Source of the DNA: Voacanga thouarsii | Taxonomy: Eukaryota; Streptophyta; Magnoliopsida; Gentianales; Apocynaceae | Length of the DNA: 64,000 bases | NCBI GenBank assembly: GCA_026120185.1 | Contig: JANUWF010001059.1 | Span: 1,285,001 to 1,349,000 of the forward strand | Direction of reading: 5' to 3' | Shown here: positions 23,490-36,085 of the stretch, piece after piece | How the letters are laid out: every line of letters begins with the position of its first letter | Position numbering within the stretch: position 1 is the first letter of the stretch | Made by a program: the position numbers and the translations under genes | Notes under the pieces: generated by a model | Seen by the model: only the letters and a program-made list of their open reading frames with translations | What the model was told of the DNA's origin: nothing | Database searches by the model: none

Positions 23490-24814
23490 CGTGATGGAAG
23501 CTGTGGAGCCATTGGAACTCCTCTTTCACTTAGTTTTTAAATAAGGGTTTTCTTGAAAAAATATCATTTGAAAATTTTCAATTAAGTTGTCTTTTAACTT
23601 AAAATAAAACATCTAAATCCATAAAAAAATTTCTATGTCAAGTTTTATACCCTTTGAGAAATTTTCCTCATGGATTAATTTTATTTAAGTTAAGAACTTA
23701 ATAATTTCAAAAAAGTTTCCATTTAAAACTTTCTAGAGATTTTAATCTCAAGTTTTTATTTGACAAAAAATATTTTTCCTTTGCTAAAAGGAATTAAAAT
23801 GGTTTTCTATTTTAACTTACAAAAATTTCTAAATCAAAAATATTTTCTATATCAAGGATAAGAACCTTTAAGAAAATAATAAAGGATTAATTTTTGTTTA
23901 AGTTAAAAATAACCATTTAATTAAAGAAAAATATTTTTCCTTGTCAAATAAAATTTCCCAAAGACTTTGGTCTTTGAGAAAACGTGCACCTAGGAATTAA
24001 AATAAATAGCATGCTAGAAAACTATAAACGTTTTCATGCTTTTCTATTTTTAAACCTAAGTGTCCAAATAATAGAATTAAACACATTAAATAAATTAATT
24101 AATGGTCTTGTGTAATCCTAAAAATCCTTAACTATTATTTTTCATGCAAAATATTCAAAGAATATTAACTATTGCAAAAATACTAACTTCGCCTTATATG
24201 GGGCCAAAAATTAAAAAGAAATAACCCAAGAAAAACAAGGAAAAACCCTCTTGGTCTTGTACACCAGCTACATTGGATCATGGCCCTATGGGAAGGCCCA
24301 TGGACCATGATCCGCAGGCACCCATGGTCTACCCCAGCTCGATACGATCACAACAGGGACTACATCTTGGGGAGGATGCATTGCATCTTGTCTAGGATGC
24401 GAGCTAGAGCTGCCCAGTCGAGGATTGGCTCGGCAAGCTTGGTTGAGCCACTCCTCGGCTCCTGACCCATCGAGCCGTTGCTGGTCGGCTCAAGCCGGTG
24501 GCTTTGCAACTCAATCCTTCTTCTTTAGACTGTTTTTTTTTCTCTGCGATTTTTTCCAAAAGTGTTCTGCAACTTCTTCGTGATCGATCCAAGCAGCTTC
24601 TTATTACATTTTTCATCAAAAATAAACACCACGTCCACCTATACCCTTTCAAATCGGGTTTACACGATTGCTAAACAAAAATTTAAACTTTACAGAGTTT
24701 CCTAAACCTCAACCATGAGGTATACAGAGAAATCTACCCATACCAAAATAGCGAAGGATCTCAAGTATTCATAAAAAATAATCTTGCCAATCTTATTAAC
24801 TAGCATGCATCATT
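23490..24814 (-). other. Element A untranslated leader between gag and PBS
   Basis: It aligns in order with E's leader (57892-59275): cgtgatggaagc at 23490 with 57897; the ttttggtctttgagaaa region near 23960; aacgttttcatgcttttctattttt near 24027; and the gggtttacacgat...accaaaa(t/c)agcgaaggat stretch near 24655-24760. It has no coding of its own, and the 61-residue frame at 24280 is not conserved in E. A long leader between LTR and gag is normal for this copia family and would carry packaging signals. It continues on the other side of the solo LTR at 28642. Confidence 0.72.
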
Positions 24815-25806
24815 TGTAACACCCTTACTGAAGGTAACAGTGAAAGCATACCAATATTGGGTGTTGCCCCGTCCAGATACCCAAACAAGGGGTTTTTATA
24901 ACGAATAATCAACAAAGTATATAAGGTCCAAAGAGGAGACATTCGGACCTACTCTGCTGTCACTGTGTTATCGTCCTCTATCCGTAGGTTCTTTCAATTC
25001 CGGATCCTACAAAAAAAAAAGTAAGATAAAAGACACGTGTGAGTGAAAAATCACACAGTGAGTCCCGTGTGTGTGCCAGTGTTTCCCTTAAAAGAGAGTC
25101 GATTTTCAAAATCTTTGTTGAAGTAAATTATATAACAGGAAAAATAGCAATAATTGATAAATTCAGGTCATTTTATCATATACGTTCGAAAAATAGTAAT
25201 TTTCAAACACACGGCCCCCAATTTAATAAATGCGGGTTCTTTCCCATCTAGAAGTGCGACCCGCATGTAAAGTTCAAAGAACTTCGCTTTCGGCTACACG
25301 GTCTCTTGTGCCAGGGACTGCGCCTTACAGCACATCACCCGTGTCATGCCGGAAGGGTGAGCAGTGTACCAATGTACCTCACCGTGCACTTAGGGATATT
25401 TTACTTGTCACCATAAGCCAGGGGTCCCAATCCTAACGTCAATTACCATTGAGGTGGCAAGGGGTTGAACACACCGAGTGTCCCCTCTCGGTCTCATGTG
25501 AACAACCCACCAATCATAATCAATAGGCAATTGCCGGGCTCACAACGGCTAGCCAGGGACGACTTATCACAATGTCTTGTCGCCCTGTTTGGAGTAAGAC
25601 AATCCCCAGAACTGATCAGGTTACTTGGGGTTGTCTATCTCTAACATGGGCTAGTACAAAGATCAAAGTCCCTGTTGAGTACTCAACGCAACAATACCAA
25701 CCCCATCTAACTGATTAGGCCAGAGGGTCATCTGATCCCGCAGGATTTCCAAATCAAAACATTTCTTATTTTCTGGGGCCGTACTTGATCACAAAAATCA
25801 TTTTCC

Positions 25807-26022
25807 AAGGGTATTCGGGTCATTTCACCCATGCCAGATTCCAAAAGACTTTTTGAGGGTATCTGGGTCATTTTACCCTTACCCGATTTGAAAAATGTTC
25901 ACAAAAGTTTCAATAAGGATAATTCGGTCATTTACCGAATACCCGAGTTCCAAGAGTTTTCATAAAATATTCCAATAAGGATATTTGGATTATTCTCTAA
26001 TTACCCGATTCCAACATTCACC
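25807..26022. repeat. Degenerate ~60-70-bp tandem repeat in the G2 LTR
   Basis: About four imperfect units, each of the form agg(g/a)tat-tcgggtcattt-accc-acccgattcc followed by an AT-rich tail. The start points lie near 25807, 25855, 25915 and 25976. Confidence 0.6.
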
Positions 26023-26404
26023 ATTTTTCAGAAATCCCAAATATTTAATCCAAAAAGGACTAAATTCACAAAATCCGTGTTTTAAACATCCAGTAAGGTT
26101 TCTAAAATGAATATGAAATTTATTCGAGTCCGAAATAGCATAAAAGCAAATCTTGCTCATGTAAACCTTAACACATATTCGAGGATTTCCAAAATGGCAT
26201 ATAACATAGCATTTCATGGCAAATCAAAGCACACTAGCCTTTAAAAAGGTTTAGAAATTAATGGGACTCACCTTGTGTCCTAAGCCACTCATTCCGTTCA
26301 CGACCGTCTAACCTCCGTTCCTACCGTTTTTGACATTTCGTTAGCTGTTTGTTGCTAAACCTACACCAAACATTATTTTCGGGTCAATTGGTGTTTGGCC
26401 AAAA

Positions 26405-26502
26405 AATAGCCGTCGGGTAGCCGACGTCCGGCCGACGTGCCCAACGGTTAGCCGACGTTCAACCGTCGTTTAGCCGTTAGGGCCGACGGTTAGCCGATGC
26501 TT
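26405..26502. repeat. CpG-rich tandem array of an agccgacg-like motif
   Basis: About 100 bases with roughly eight degenerate copies of (t)agccgacg / ccgtcg words on both strands. It stands out sharply from the AT-rich LTR around it. Confidence 0.75.
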
Positions 26503-26689
26503 AAGAAAAATGTTCAACTTTCGTTCGTATCGTTTTTCCATCGTTTGATCAATTCTTTCATTTTACTTTTTCCACATCCTTCCTCACTTCATAAAAAATG
26601 GATTCACTTCATGTTTCCCTAATTTTTTTTGTCTAAAATCACATAATTAATCACTCTTAAGTCCATTCATTTTCGGACTACTTTTTTGG

Positions 26690-27240
26690 AATTTCACTGG
26701 TTTGACACACCATTTTGTTTTGCACATAACTTTTACTTTACAGCTCCGATTTGGCTCCATGATATACCAAAATGACCATGAGACTCTTAACTTTAATTCA
26801 GTATAGGCCGTTTTTAGGTTTCTGGTTCCAGCATCACGGTACTGGGCAAAAACAGCCTCAGTAGTTTTGACTTAGTTTCACTATTCATTCTTTCCTTAAC
26901 ATTCTGCAATTTTCCAGTTTGACACCCTAACTTGTTTTGCCCATAACTTTTAATCCACAAATCCAAATGATGTCAAACCAATTGTAAAATATCCTTAAGA
27001 CATTCCTTTACTAGTTCCAATTCATGGAGTACCAATTCTATTGTCCATTCTGTTCAGTTTTGCACACAAAGTTCTAGTAGTAAAAATCCCGTCACTGATT
27101 TGGCACCTTTTACTATTTTCACCATAACTTTTGATCCGTAAATCCAATTAACGTCAAACTTGTTCTAAAATGTCTCTATGATCCTTAGCTACAAAGATAT
27201 ATTCCTGCTTCGTTCAAATCCAGAAACATTACATATTTAC
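26690..27240. repeat. Three degenerate ~190-bp repeats in the G2 LTR
   Basis: Each unit holds gttttgc-cataacttttgatcc-caaatccaa and then a block of the form aaaatgtc-tatgactct. The units start near 26695, 26905 and 27090. Confidence 0.6.
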
Positions 27241-27586
27241 TGAATATAAAACCTCCCAGAATTTTCTGCACACAAGGACAGCATTCATACAACTTCACCT
27301 AACTATCACACATAAACTTCTCACAATTTATATACCAAAATGATCTCCATGCTTTATATAATAACTTTTGTTCAAGTAAGGTAGATCTTTACCTTTTCTT
27401 TGCTGCGTTTGGAGGCTGGACAGTCCAAGCATCTTCTTGCTTTTCTCTCTCTCTTTCTCTCCTCTCTATTTCCGGTTTCTCCCTCTCTTTCTTCTCTATT
27501 TCCTTTTCTTTTCTCTTCTCCCTTTTCTCTCTTGTTTGCTCCGAAATTCTGGCTATCTAAAGCCATTTTAGTTGGCCTGCATGGCC

Positions 27587-27594
27587 TATTTATA
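27587..27594 (-). promoter_or_regulatory. Possible LTR promoter TATA box
   Basis: CTATAAATAG reads on the minus strand at 27595-27586, with a purine-rich stretch (the CT-rich plus strand 27415-27535) downstream. The inverted relative has TATATAAATA at 31300-31309, again followed by a GA-rich stretch. That conserved pairing supports a promoter. Confidence 0.5.
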
Positions 27595-28641
27595 GATGTT
27601 AGAAGGCTTGTATAGGAAGCTTTGCTTATGTAATGCCTTACATCACATGCTTTTGTCATGGCTTATGTAGGACTCTTGAGTAGGAAGCTTTGAAATGTAA
27701 TTGGTACACATGGAATGATTAACCACAATTTCTAGAAAGCTTTAGGTGATGACTCATCACTTGTAGAAACTTATGGAAAACTTTAGAGTGCTCTAGAACC
27801 TTAAAGAAATCTATAGAAAAAGGTAGAAACTCTTAGAACATTATAGATATTTTCTAATCTTGCATGGCCATGCATAATCAACCTTGATTAACTTACTCAA
27901 ATCAAGATTAACTTAATTAAGCTTGGTCAAATGAAGTCAAAAGGTGGTCCAACTTGATCAAACTTTTCATGCTTGTGGGCCATCCTTATGTATTTCTTGT
28001 GAACCATTCTTATTTATTTCTTGTGGGCCATTCTTCTTTATTTCTTCTTCCTTTTTTTTTTTTATCACAACCAATCAAATAGAAACACTTGGCCTCATTA
28101 ACCAATCCCTAAACGACACTTATTTTCATCCACCAATTATAAGAAGCCACACGTCCCATTTCCAACCGTAATTTTTCATTTTCTTTATAAATGACCAAAA
28201 TCGGGTCCGTAATGAAAAATATTTTATTTCACTACCCAACTCCAAAAATTCCACTGAATCCATTGGTAATACTTAAATTCTTCAATTCCCTCTCTACTTG
28301 GTCAAATTTGCGGTCAAAGTCGCGAGCGCGATCAAAATGACAAAAATGCCCCTGATACCCCGGGTAGCATAATTCGCACCAAAACGTGTGCCTCATTGCA
28401 CTGATCAATTTCTCTTTCTAGAGTACCCTAAAATTCTTATTCTTTTAATCTTAATAGCCTTCCAAAAATTTAGGGTTCGGGTAAAACAAATCCAATAATT
28501 ACATCCAGGTCCCGACAAAATTTTACTTCTCCAGAGTGTTCGTCTCAATACACCGATCAACTTTTGTTCTGGCCATTGATATAAATTCTCATCCTATTAC
28601 ATGTAGTAACCAACCGAAAGTAAAAAGGTGGGGGTGTTACA

Positions 28642-28919
28642 TCATTCCTAAGCCATTCAAAGCATCATCACTCTAATGCACTTGAAGTGAATGTAACACA
28701 CAGTAGCCATGCATGCTACAGAGAAAAAGCCAAAGAAATAGCGAAAAACACAGAGTGCACAGCAGAGAGCTTTTAAAAAATTGTACCTTTGTGTGACTTT
28801 GATCTATTTGGCTATGAAGAAGATGGATGAACCACTAGAACGGCTTCTTTGCTGGATAATGATTCCGGTTGAAATCCCATGATCTAACTACTTCTTCTGG
28901 TTTGCATGAATGCGAGCCC
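28642..28919 (-). repeat. Element A: PBS remnant and start of right LTR, cut by element B
   Basis: The stretch 28659-28675 (tcactctaatgcacttg) resembles a decayed tggctctgatacca PBS reverse complement. From about 28676 the sequence matches element A's left LTR at 12196-12420: tagccatgcatg, agccaaagaaatagcgaaaaacacagag, ttttaaaaaattgt and ggtttgcatgaa. It ends abruptly at gcgagccc, where element B's LTR starts. Confidence 0.8.
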
Positions 28920-28922
28920 TAT

Positions 28923-28977
28923 TAGAATCCATACATGCATCAAATATGCATTACACAGCGAAAATAAAAGGATTCTA
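28923..28977 (-). other. Terminal stem-loop in element B left LTR
   Basis: TAGAATCC at 28923-28930 is the exact reverse complement of GGATTCTA at 28970-28977. In the right LTR the same positions read TAAAATCC (42154-42161) and GGATTTTA (42201-42208), again perfectly complementary. Both arms changed together. Confidence 0.7.
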
Positions 28978-30394
28978 TGACAAGAGGACCACATGTATGT
29001 GTAAGATGGATCAAAAGATTAAAATTATACCTTCATGTGACGTCTCTGTTGTTAAAAAAAAAAAAAAAAATCTTCTCAGTGAAGACTGAGGCGCGATCCA
29101 GCAAGCCTCTCAATCAAACAACAACCGGATGTTTAAGCACTTGTCTCGCCTCTTCAATCTCAACGTGAGTGCCTCAAAGAGTAATCCACATGAGGATGCT
29201 TATTCAATGAAACCCGAACACAATCTCTATGCTAGCAGAGAAAAATAGTGATGGCTAGGGTAATATCATAGAGAAGAAGAAGGGAAAAACCCGTGTGTCT
29301 CAAAAAACAAAAACAGAAAAATAATTTTCTCTGTCCATTTTTTTTGAAAAATAATCAGCGGCTATTTTTTGAAAAAAATCCCAAAAAAATAGCCGCTGAT
29401 GAATTCTAAAAGAATTAGAATTCTTTAATTGTAATTGGAACCTATAAGTTCTCACAATTACAATTTGGCCTAAAAATTATAACTAATTATAATTTGACCA
29501 TAGTAATTTCTTCTTCTCACAATTAACCCCATAATGTTATCAAATAACATCTTGAGTACTTAATCCTCTATTGCGTGTGACCTATTAGGTTTTCCAGTCT
29601 ATTGGTAGCGAATATGAATTAATCCAAACATCTTTGATATTAATAATCCTTAATAATTTAGAATTAACCTATTAATTCTAAATAGGAATGGTTTATTATT
29701 TCATCAATTAATAAACTCATATTTAATAGATCATGAGCGGTATCTAGCAACACATCATGACCACCCAAGAGTCCAGGAAGTCAAGTGGCTTGACATAAAC
29801 CCTTCAACAACAAACTATAGTGCAATAAATTCCCTTCACCATACAATATTTCATTCAATTTGGAGTATGGAATTAACGCCAACTCCCTCCAGAATATATA
29901 TTAACTCTAGCCCGAATAAATTAGTACTTGTACCAGGAATCCATTACTCTACATGAGTATCAATTGGAACTGCTTCAATACATAATCACATTGGCCAAGG
30001 ATTTCACGAGTAGTAATTCTAACAAGTGTTCGTGAGATATTCGTCCCTTAGGAATGGTGAATCCTTTATTGACCCTCTCAACTGCTTTCGTTTATCTCAC
30101 ACTATACCCAATATCCATCCCATAGGCTGCCCTTGATCTGACCCCAGAGATTGGAATCAAAGTACAATACTCAGCAAACAAAATACTTTGTAGATCTCAA
30201 GTCTAAGGATACTTGCACGTTTGCTATAACAAGATTCTATTACTGGCACTATATAGTTATCCATGTGATTATCTCATAGTCAAGTTATCCAATGTACTTG
30301 TTCTATTAACAAGTATCCATGTAATAACTCGCCTTATATAAGTAATTTGCGTAGGGTAGTTTTGTTTAAAATAAGAATACAAATAAAAGGAATT

Positions 30395-30690
<296 letters not shown>

Positions 30691-31299
30691 TCATTATTGT
30701 TATTATTATTAGGATTGTATTTATTATTGTTATTGTTGTAAGTTTAATGATAATATTATTATTATCACTATTATTCTACTATTATTTTATATTTAATACC
30801 AATATTTCTTGACAATATTAAATTATGGTATTATTATATTCAATATTTTATATTACTTTATTATATATTACTATTACCAATATTCATATAAATAATACAA
30901 TTAATGCCCTAAATATCTTAGCTATATTCTCATTAAATAAAAAGATATTTTAGAGGGCCCATAAGAAATAAATAAGGATGGCCCACAAGCATGACAATTT
31001 TGAACAAGATGGACCACCCATTGACTTCATTTGACTAAGCTTAATTAAGCTAAACTAGATTAGAGCAAATTAATCATGATTATGCATGGCCATGCAAGGT
31101 TAGTAAATATCTATTAGTCTTGAAAATCCTAGAGATTTCTACAAGTTTCACCAAGGCTCTTGTAGGTTCTACATGATTCCAAGACCTTCTAGGATGTTCC
31201 ACAATTTTCTTTTAAATTCTATAAAGGTCTAATAGCTTCTAGAATTGCCAAATCACCATAATTTTCCTTGCTAAGACCAAAACAAGACCAAAGACAAAC

Positions 31300-31309
31300 T
31301 ATATAAATA
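31300..31309 (+). promoter_or_regulatory. Possible LTR promoter TATA box
   Basis: TATATAAATA is followed by a GA-rich leader (31310-31425). It is the counterpart of the minus-strand box at 27594-27587. Confidence 0.5.
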
Positions 31310-33064
31310 AGGGCAAGGGGAGAAAGTTTCGGCCAAGAGGAAGCTGAAAGGGATAATAGAAAAGAGAGGAAAAGAGAGAAAATAAGGAGGAAAGGAGGAG
31401 AAGCGAGGAAGAGGGAAGATGAAGGCATACAAGTCTAGCTAACAATCTTAAATAAGGTAAGGTTGTTTTAATGTCAAGAAAGCTATGAGTGATAAAGATT
31501 TATTTTAAGCTATGTTATATTTATTTCTTGGTATTTAGAAAGAAATGAAATAGGACTGTATGTACAGCTAATACTTGGAGAAAACAAAACAGAAATTATA
31601 TGTCTAAGGTTGATAGTTGGAAAGAAATAAAATGAAAATGGTATATAGATTTGGGGGGAGTTGGCTAGATGAATGGAGAAGGAAAAGTGTAGTGTTTGAT
31701 AGCTTACATAAGCTGTTTTGAAGCACTTGGATGACTGGAATTTGGTTAATGATAGAAAGAAAGAAAGGCCATGGAAGAAATAGCAAGAAAGCATTAAAAA
31801 AAGGGGAAAAAATTCTGATTGCAGCAAGAATTGTTTCATGGCTATTTTGGACTGTTGAAAAATACTGGATGGGAAAACAAGCTAAAAAAGCCTTATTAAG
31901 GTATGAAACAAGGGCTTGAAAGCATTAGATGTGGTAGGATATGTTGAAGAAACCATAGGAATAAGTTAAAACAAGTTAAGCTTCCAAACTGTAATTTTAG
32001 ACCCTAAACTCGGAACAGTGAGTTTAACTGAAAAACTGAACTAAATGGGAAGGGGTTTATGTGTCCCATGACCTGGAGGTGATAGAGGAATGTCCTAGGA
32101 GTATTTAGGAAGTAGTCTCACCTAATTTGGATTTATATTGAATAAGTTATGAACAAAACATTAGAGGATGGTAAAGCTGTAAAATCAGAAAACCATAAAA
32201 AGAATTAATCAATTTATTTCTTTAAGAAATTATAGAAACCTTATTTGAACCCATTAAGTAATAATAAAGAAATATAGTAATGGTGTAGGTGAACTGAGTC
32301 AAAGGAACTCCTTTTAGGATTACAAAGGGATACTATTTCGGCCTAGTATACAAGGTCAGTCCCATGATTTTTAAAACTACCGTTAGCTATGTGTTTTTCT
32401 GATAAAGTTTAATGTTTCGCTGATATAGTCCATGTCTCCTTGATATAACTGAAGCCTATGAACCAATTTACTTGGTATTTGCACAATGTTTTAATAAGAT
32501 TTTCCTTATGCTCAAATGCTCCCGAGATGAATTGTATATCATTTTGACAGCTCTTAAAAAAATAAATACTCGGGCAATGCAAAACTTTTAGAAAACAATA
32601 TTTGGCCCCAAAAACGATTTCTTAGAATTCCCTTCGGGGAGAGCAGACTCCTTTCCAGGGAGTAGACTGACTATGTGAGTCAGTGAAGACATTGAGTACT
32701 CAGCGAGGGCTTTGACCTTTGTACTAGCTCACGTTAGAGATAGATGAACCCAAATAACCCGGTCCAATTATTGTGCTTATCTTACTCCAAACGAGGCGAT
32801 AGGACAATTGAATTAGCCGTGCCTGGCTAGCCGTTTTGAGCCCGGCAATTGCCTATTGTTTATGATGGTGGATTGTTCACATGATACTGAGCGGGAACAC
32901 TCAGTGTGTTCAATCCCTTGCCACCTCGATGGTGATTGACATCAGGATTGGGACCCCTGACTTATGGTGGCAAGTAAAAGATCCCTAAATGCAAGGTGAG
33001 GTATATTTTTATGCTCACCATTCTGGCATGACACGAGTGACGTGCTGTAAGGCGCAGTCCCTGG

Positions 33065-35115
33065 TGTTGGGAATATGCCCTCTTAGACTAGTTTTCTGAT
33101 GAAAATATTGAATGTGTTAATAAAAGAATTTATTTGTCGAAAATCGTTTGTGAAATAAGTTTCTTTATTTGTGTACATTTTCGTTTGGAATAGACCCATT
33201 GTGTATAAATAAGTGATCCATGTGAATGGAGGTCTTTCACAGTAAGGTATGGATCATGAATTATTTAAACACATAAACAGTCGTTCTTAACCGATTGATG
33301 AGAATGGGAATCTCATCATGTTTAGGTTATTATGTTATGAATTCCAGATGGGGAATGACTTACCTTTAGCCAGTGAGTAGGCCACTCACTTCATGACATA
33401 AGTGTATTTCGAATACGTAGAACAGGACCTGTAGTAGTGGTTTCTAAAAAGTACTATATGGTAGAAACCTAGACTATTACCGCTACAACGTAGACTAGTA
33501 CTCTATGACTTGAGTAAGAGTTGGTGGTCTGGTGAAGATGGAAGCATATGCTTTGATATACAATAGTTGAGATTCTATCGGAGGGCCAATATACTTCTAT
33601 GTTGGGTATGTGTGACTAGTTAGTTAAGACAGACTTGTACAAGATAGTTTCTACACTATATCGCCCCTTGTGGTTGTCCGGATGATCTAAATATCTAGGG
33701 TCCTGGGAAATGTGACTTGGATGTTTGCTTTAGGGTCGTTCCCTTGGAAAGTGGAAACATTCCAAGAGGTCGTGAATCATTGGACTAGAGGCCTAAGGAT
33801 GGTAGATGTCTTTAGAGAGGTGTTAGTACACTTCTTCCTCTCTAAATGTATGGCGATGTGTAGAGGGGTATTTTAGTTATTTTCACTTGTAGCTCGAAGA
33901 TTCTGCTAATGCAGCATTGTCCTTGGGGTCAATATTTCCTTATGGTGATATTAGGAAATATTTAAAATGTAAAAACATCTATTTATATAGTAGGGGTATT
34001 TTGGTCATTTTAGTAGCCAAGACAAAGTGTCTTTTTGGTCCTCGGAATAGCCCGTAAGTCCTAATTAATTTTTGGGTTGAGAAAATGTTCTCAGTTGAGA
34101 GAGTTGTATTTTATTCGGGAAATCTAATTTATTATTGGACTGGAATAAAATAAATGGAGAGAAATTTATTATCTAGTTTAATTGGTTAATTAATTATTCA
34201 GGACCTGGGTCCAGTTTGAATAATTAGAAAAATTAACTAGGACTTAAACTAGAAGAAAATAATTATTACTTAATTATTTATTAGGTTATTTATTTAATTA
34301 CATCCCAAGAAATAAATAATTAAAGTTTAATTATTTTTTGGTTCATTTGGGTCCATTAATTATTTATTGGGTTATTTATTTAATTCTAAGGGAAATAATT
34401 AATGTTTATTATTTTGAATTTTTCGGGTCCAAGAAAAATAATAAATATTATTGTGGCCCAATAGCCTGGACCATAGGATTTTTTTGGACACAGTTTAGAA
34501 AAGTTTAGGGTGAAGCCAAAATTTATTTTGTAAATAATATTCGGGTATAAAATCCCGGGAATATTATTTTTATCAAAATAATTATTTTTGGTTTCATGAC
34601 TCTTGGCTTTCTGTGTGGAAAAATAAAATAAAAGAAAAAGGAAAAAATAAAAATATTTTTCTAGTCTTTTGGCTCTCTCTCTCCCTCTCGTGTGGCTTTT
34701 CTCCTACTGGCTTTTGGTTTTCTTCTGGGGTTTGTTTTTAACTGAAGAAGAAGCCAAGCCTGGTTGAAGGGGGAAGAACTGTGAGTTGAGAAACCGATCA
34801 TTTTCCTTCAACCCTTTGTGCTCACCAACTAAAAATTAGGCTGAGAATATTCCGTGAGCCGAAAAACCATGCATTGTTCATTTCCACCGGAGGAAGGAAG
34901 AAGAAGGATGTAGTGCACTGGACAGTGGAAGCTTACTGGACGTTGACGAAGAAAGCTGTTTTTTTAAGCTTCAAGCAATTCTTCAACGTTCTTTAAAGTT
35001 TTAAAGCTCCAACATGTATGTTTTTATCCCACCATGCTGCCATACTCTGTTATGTTCATGTTCTTCCATTTTTATTCAACCGTGATGCATGCTCTGTGAA
35101 ATGTTCAATCCTTCA
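33065..35115 (+). repeat. Copia solo LTR related to elements A and E, TSD cctgg
   Basis: This 2051-bp block starts TGTTGGGAATATGCCC, with TSD cctgg at 33060-33064 and 35116-35120. The gypsy LTR around it rejoins exactly (compare cagtccctggcacaagag in reverse complement near 25300-25320). In reverse complement it aligns with E's LTR: tcttagactag...tctgatg, the tgtgtataaataagtgatccatgtgaa block near 33199, gacttgtacaagatagttt near 33629, and gtccttggggtcaatattt near 33917. It has no coding, PBS or polypurine tract. Confidence 0.9.
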
Positions 35116-35732
35116 CCTGGCACAAGAGACTGTGTAACTAAAGGCGAAGTTCCTTGAACTTTGCACGCGGGTCACATTTCTAAATGGAGAAAAACCTGCA
35201 TTTATTAAAATTATGGGCCATATGTTTGGAAATCATTGTTTTTTGAATGTACATGATAAATTGAACCTAAATCTATCACTTACTTCTATTTCCCAGTTAT
35301 AAAGTTAATTTCGGTAAAGAAATTGATAATTGATTTCTTAAGAAAAACACTGCACACACGAGACTCACTGAGTATACCACTCACACTTATGTCTATCTTT
35401 TCTATTTTTTTTAGGAATTGAAGCTGAGGAATAAACGACGGTACTTCCAGGACCACTCCTCTAGCACTGGCTAGTGAAACTTTTGGAGTTCTCATTGTAC
35501 ATAGTTTATGTAATATTTTAGCTTAAGTATTTTGGGGACTATGATGATGTACCTATCTTGACTTATATGCTTATGTAATAAAAGAGTATGTTTCATATAT
35601 TTACTTATGTTTCAACTCTTATTCGCTTACCTTAAGTTTTTAAATCGTTATAAAGACCCCTTGTTTGAGAAATGAAATGGGGCAACATCCCACCAGAACT
35701 AGCCCACTATATCGCGGACATGGGGTGTTACA

Positions 35733-36070
35733 AGCCACGTGTTAATTTTGAGTATCACAATACTCACGGATGTGAGAACCACTGCCTGATCAAATCAGGA
35801 AGTCTAACACATGCTAGTCTTAACGCATTAATGATGTCCTATCTCATTAAAACTACGACTAGGGATTATTTAAGTACTACCATTATACAGTGTAGTAGGA
35901 ATCTCATATCATGATTTTCTTAACACAATGTTGTACTAGGGATTTTATCTAACAGTTATTGTACATGAAAGTAAAGAAAACAAACAGAAAGATAAATAAT
36001 GCCTTGTATTATAAAATAAATATGTTATATATAAAGTACAAGTGATTGCCTCTAGGGCACAACACTAATA
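35733..36070 (-). repeat. Element B left LTR, part beyond the gypsy insertion
   Basis: AT-rich LTR end running into gtgattgcctctagggcacaacactaata. Read on the minus strand it starts TATTAGTGTTGTGCCCTAGA, closely resembling the starts of the other copia LTRs here except that TG is TA. Confidence 0.75.
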
Positions 36071-36085
36071 AACTCCCACTTGCAC
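36071..36085 (-). other. Element B polypurine tract
   Basis: GTGCAAGTGGGAGTT on the minus strand lies directly before the LTR end at 36070. Elements A and E have the same motif. Confidence 0.82.

Larger units (their letters stand above)
24815..28641 (-). repeat. Gypsy-type solo LTR (family G2), TSD tcatt
   Basis: This 3827-bp block starts TGTAACACCC and ends GGGGGTGTTACA, with perfect TSD tcatt at 24810-24814 and 28642-28646. It has no coding, PBS or polypurine tract inside. The promoter orientation is inferred as minus: a TATA-like box at 27594-27587 is followed on that strand by a purine-rich leader (27530-27420). An inverted, truncated relative lies at about 30.9-35.7 kb. It contains three internal repeat zones, listed separately. 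Confidence 0.92.
12196..28919 (-). mobile_element. Element A: old minus-strand Ty1/copia element, heavily nested and broken
   Basis: The parts in order from left are: LTR (12196-15657), pol RNase H-RT-integrase (15658-18060), a stretch that replaced gag (18061-23489), an untranslated leader (23490-24814), a decayed PBS and the start of the right LTR (28642-28919). Parts pair with element E: pol, leader and LTR align in the same order and orientation. Two gypsy solo LTRs and one copia solo LTR are inserted in it. The right LTR is cut at 28919 by element B and its remainder is not in the window. The left edge sits in element C's RNase H, so A is younger than C. The exact left base is uncertain by about 10. 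Confidence 0.8.
30900..35732 (+). repeat. Inverted, truncated gypsy LTR (family G2 relative)
   Basis: Read in reverse complement it follows the solo LTR at 24815-28641. The right end GGGGTGTTACA at 35722-35732 pairs with TGTAACACCC at 24815. The gcgggtcacattt...cctgcatttatta stretch near 35168 pairs with 25230. The tggatt-gttcac...gggaacact-ag-gtgttca stretch near 32870 pairs with 25460-25500. The tatgcatggccatgcaa block near 31081 pairs with 27850. About 700 bases at its left end are missing or replaced by the microsatellite zone, and no left terminus or TSD was found. A solo copia LTR interrupts it at 33065-35115. Confidence 0.75.

Noticed and set aside
27372..27659. Arg/Glu/Lys-rich 95-residue minus-strand frame resembling an RS-type protein
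   Set aside because: It lies in the purine-rich leader of a solo LTR. The composition explains it, and no conserved counterpart is open in the inverted copy.
31510..31839. 109-residue minus-strand frame with hydrophobic stretches (possible membrane protein)
   Set aside because: It is inside the inverted G2 LTR, and a second overlapping frame on the same strand shows the same composition bias. It is not conserved in 24815-28641.
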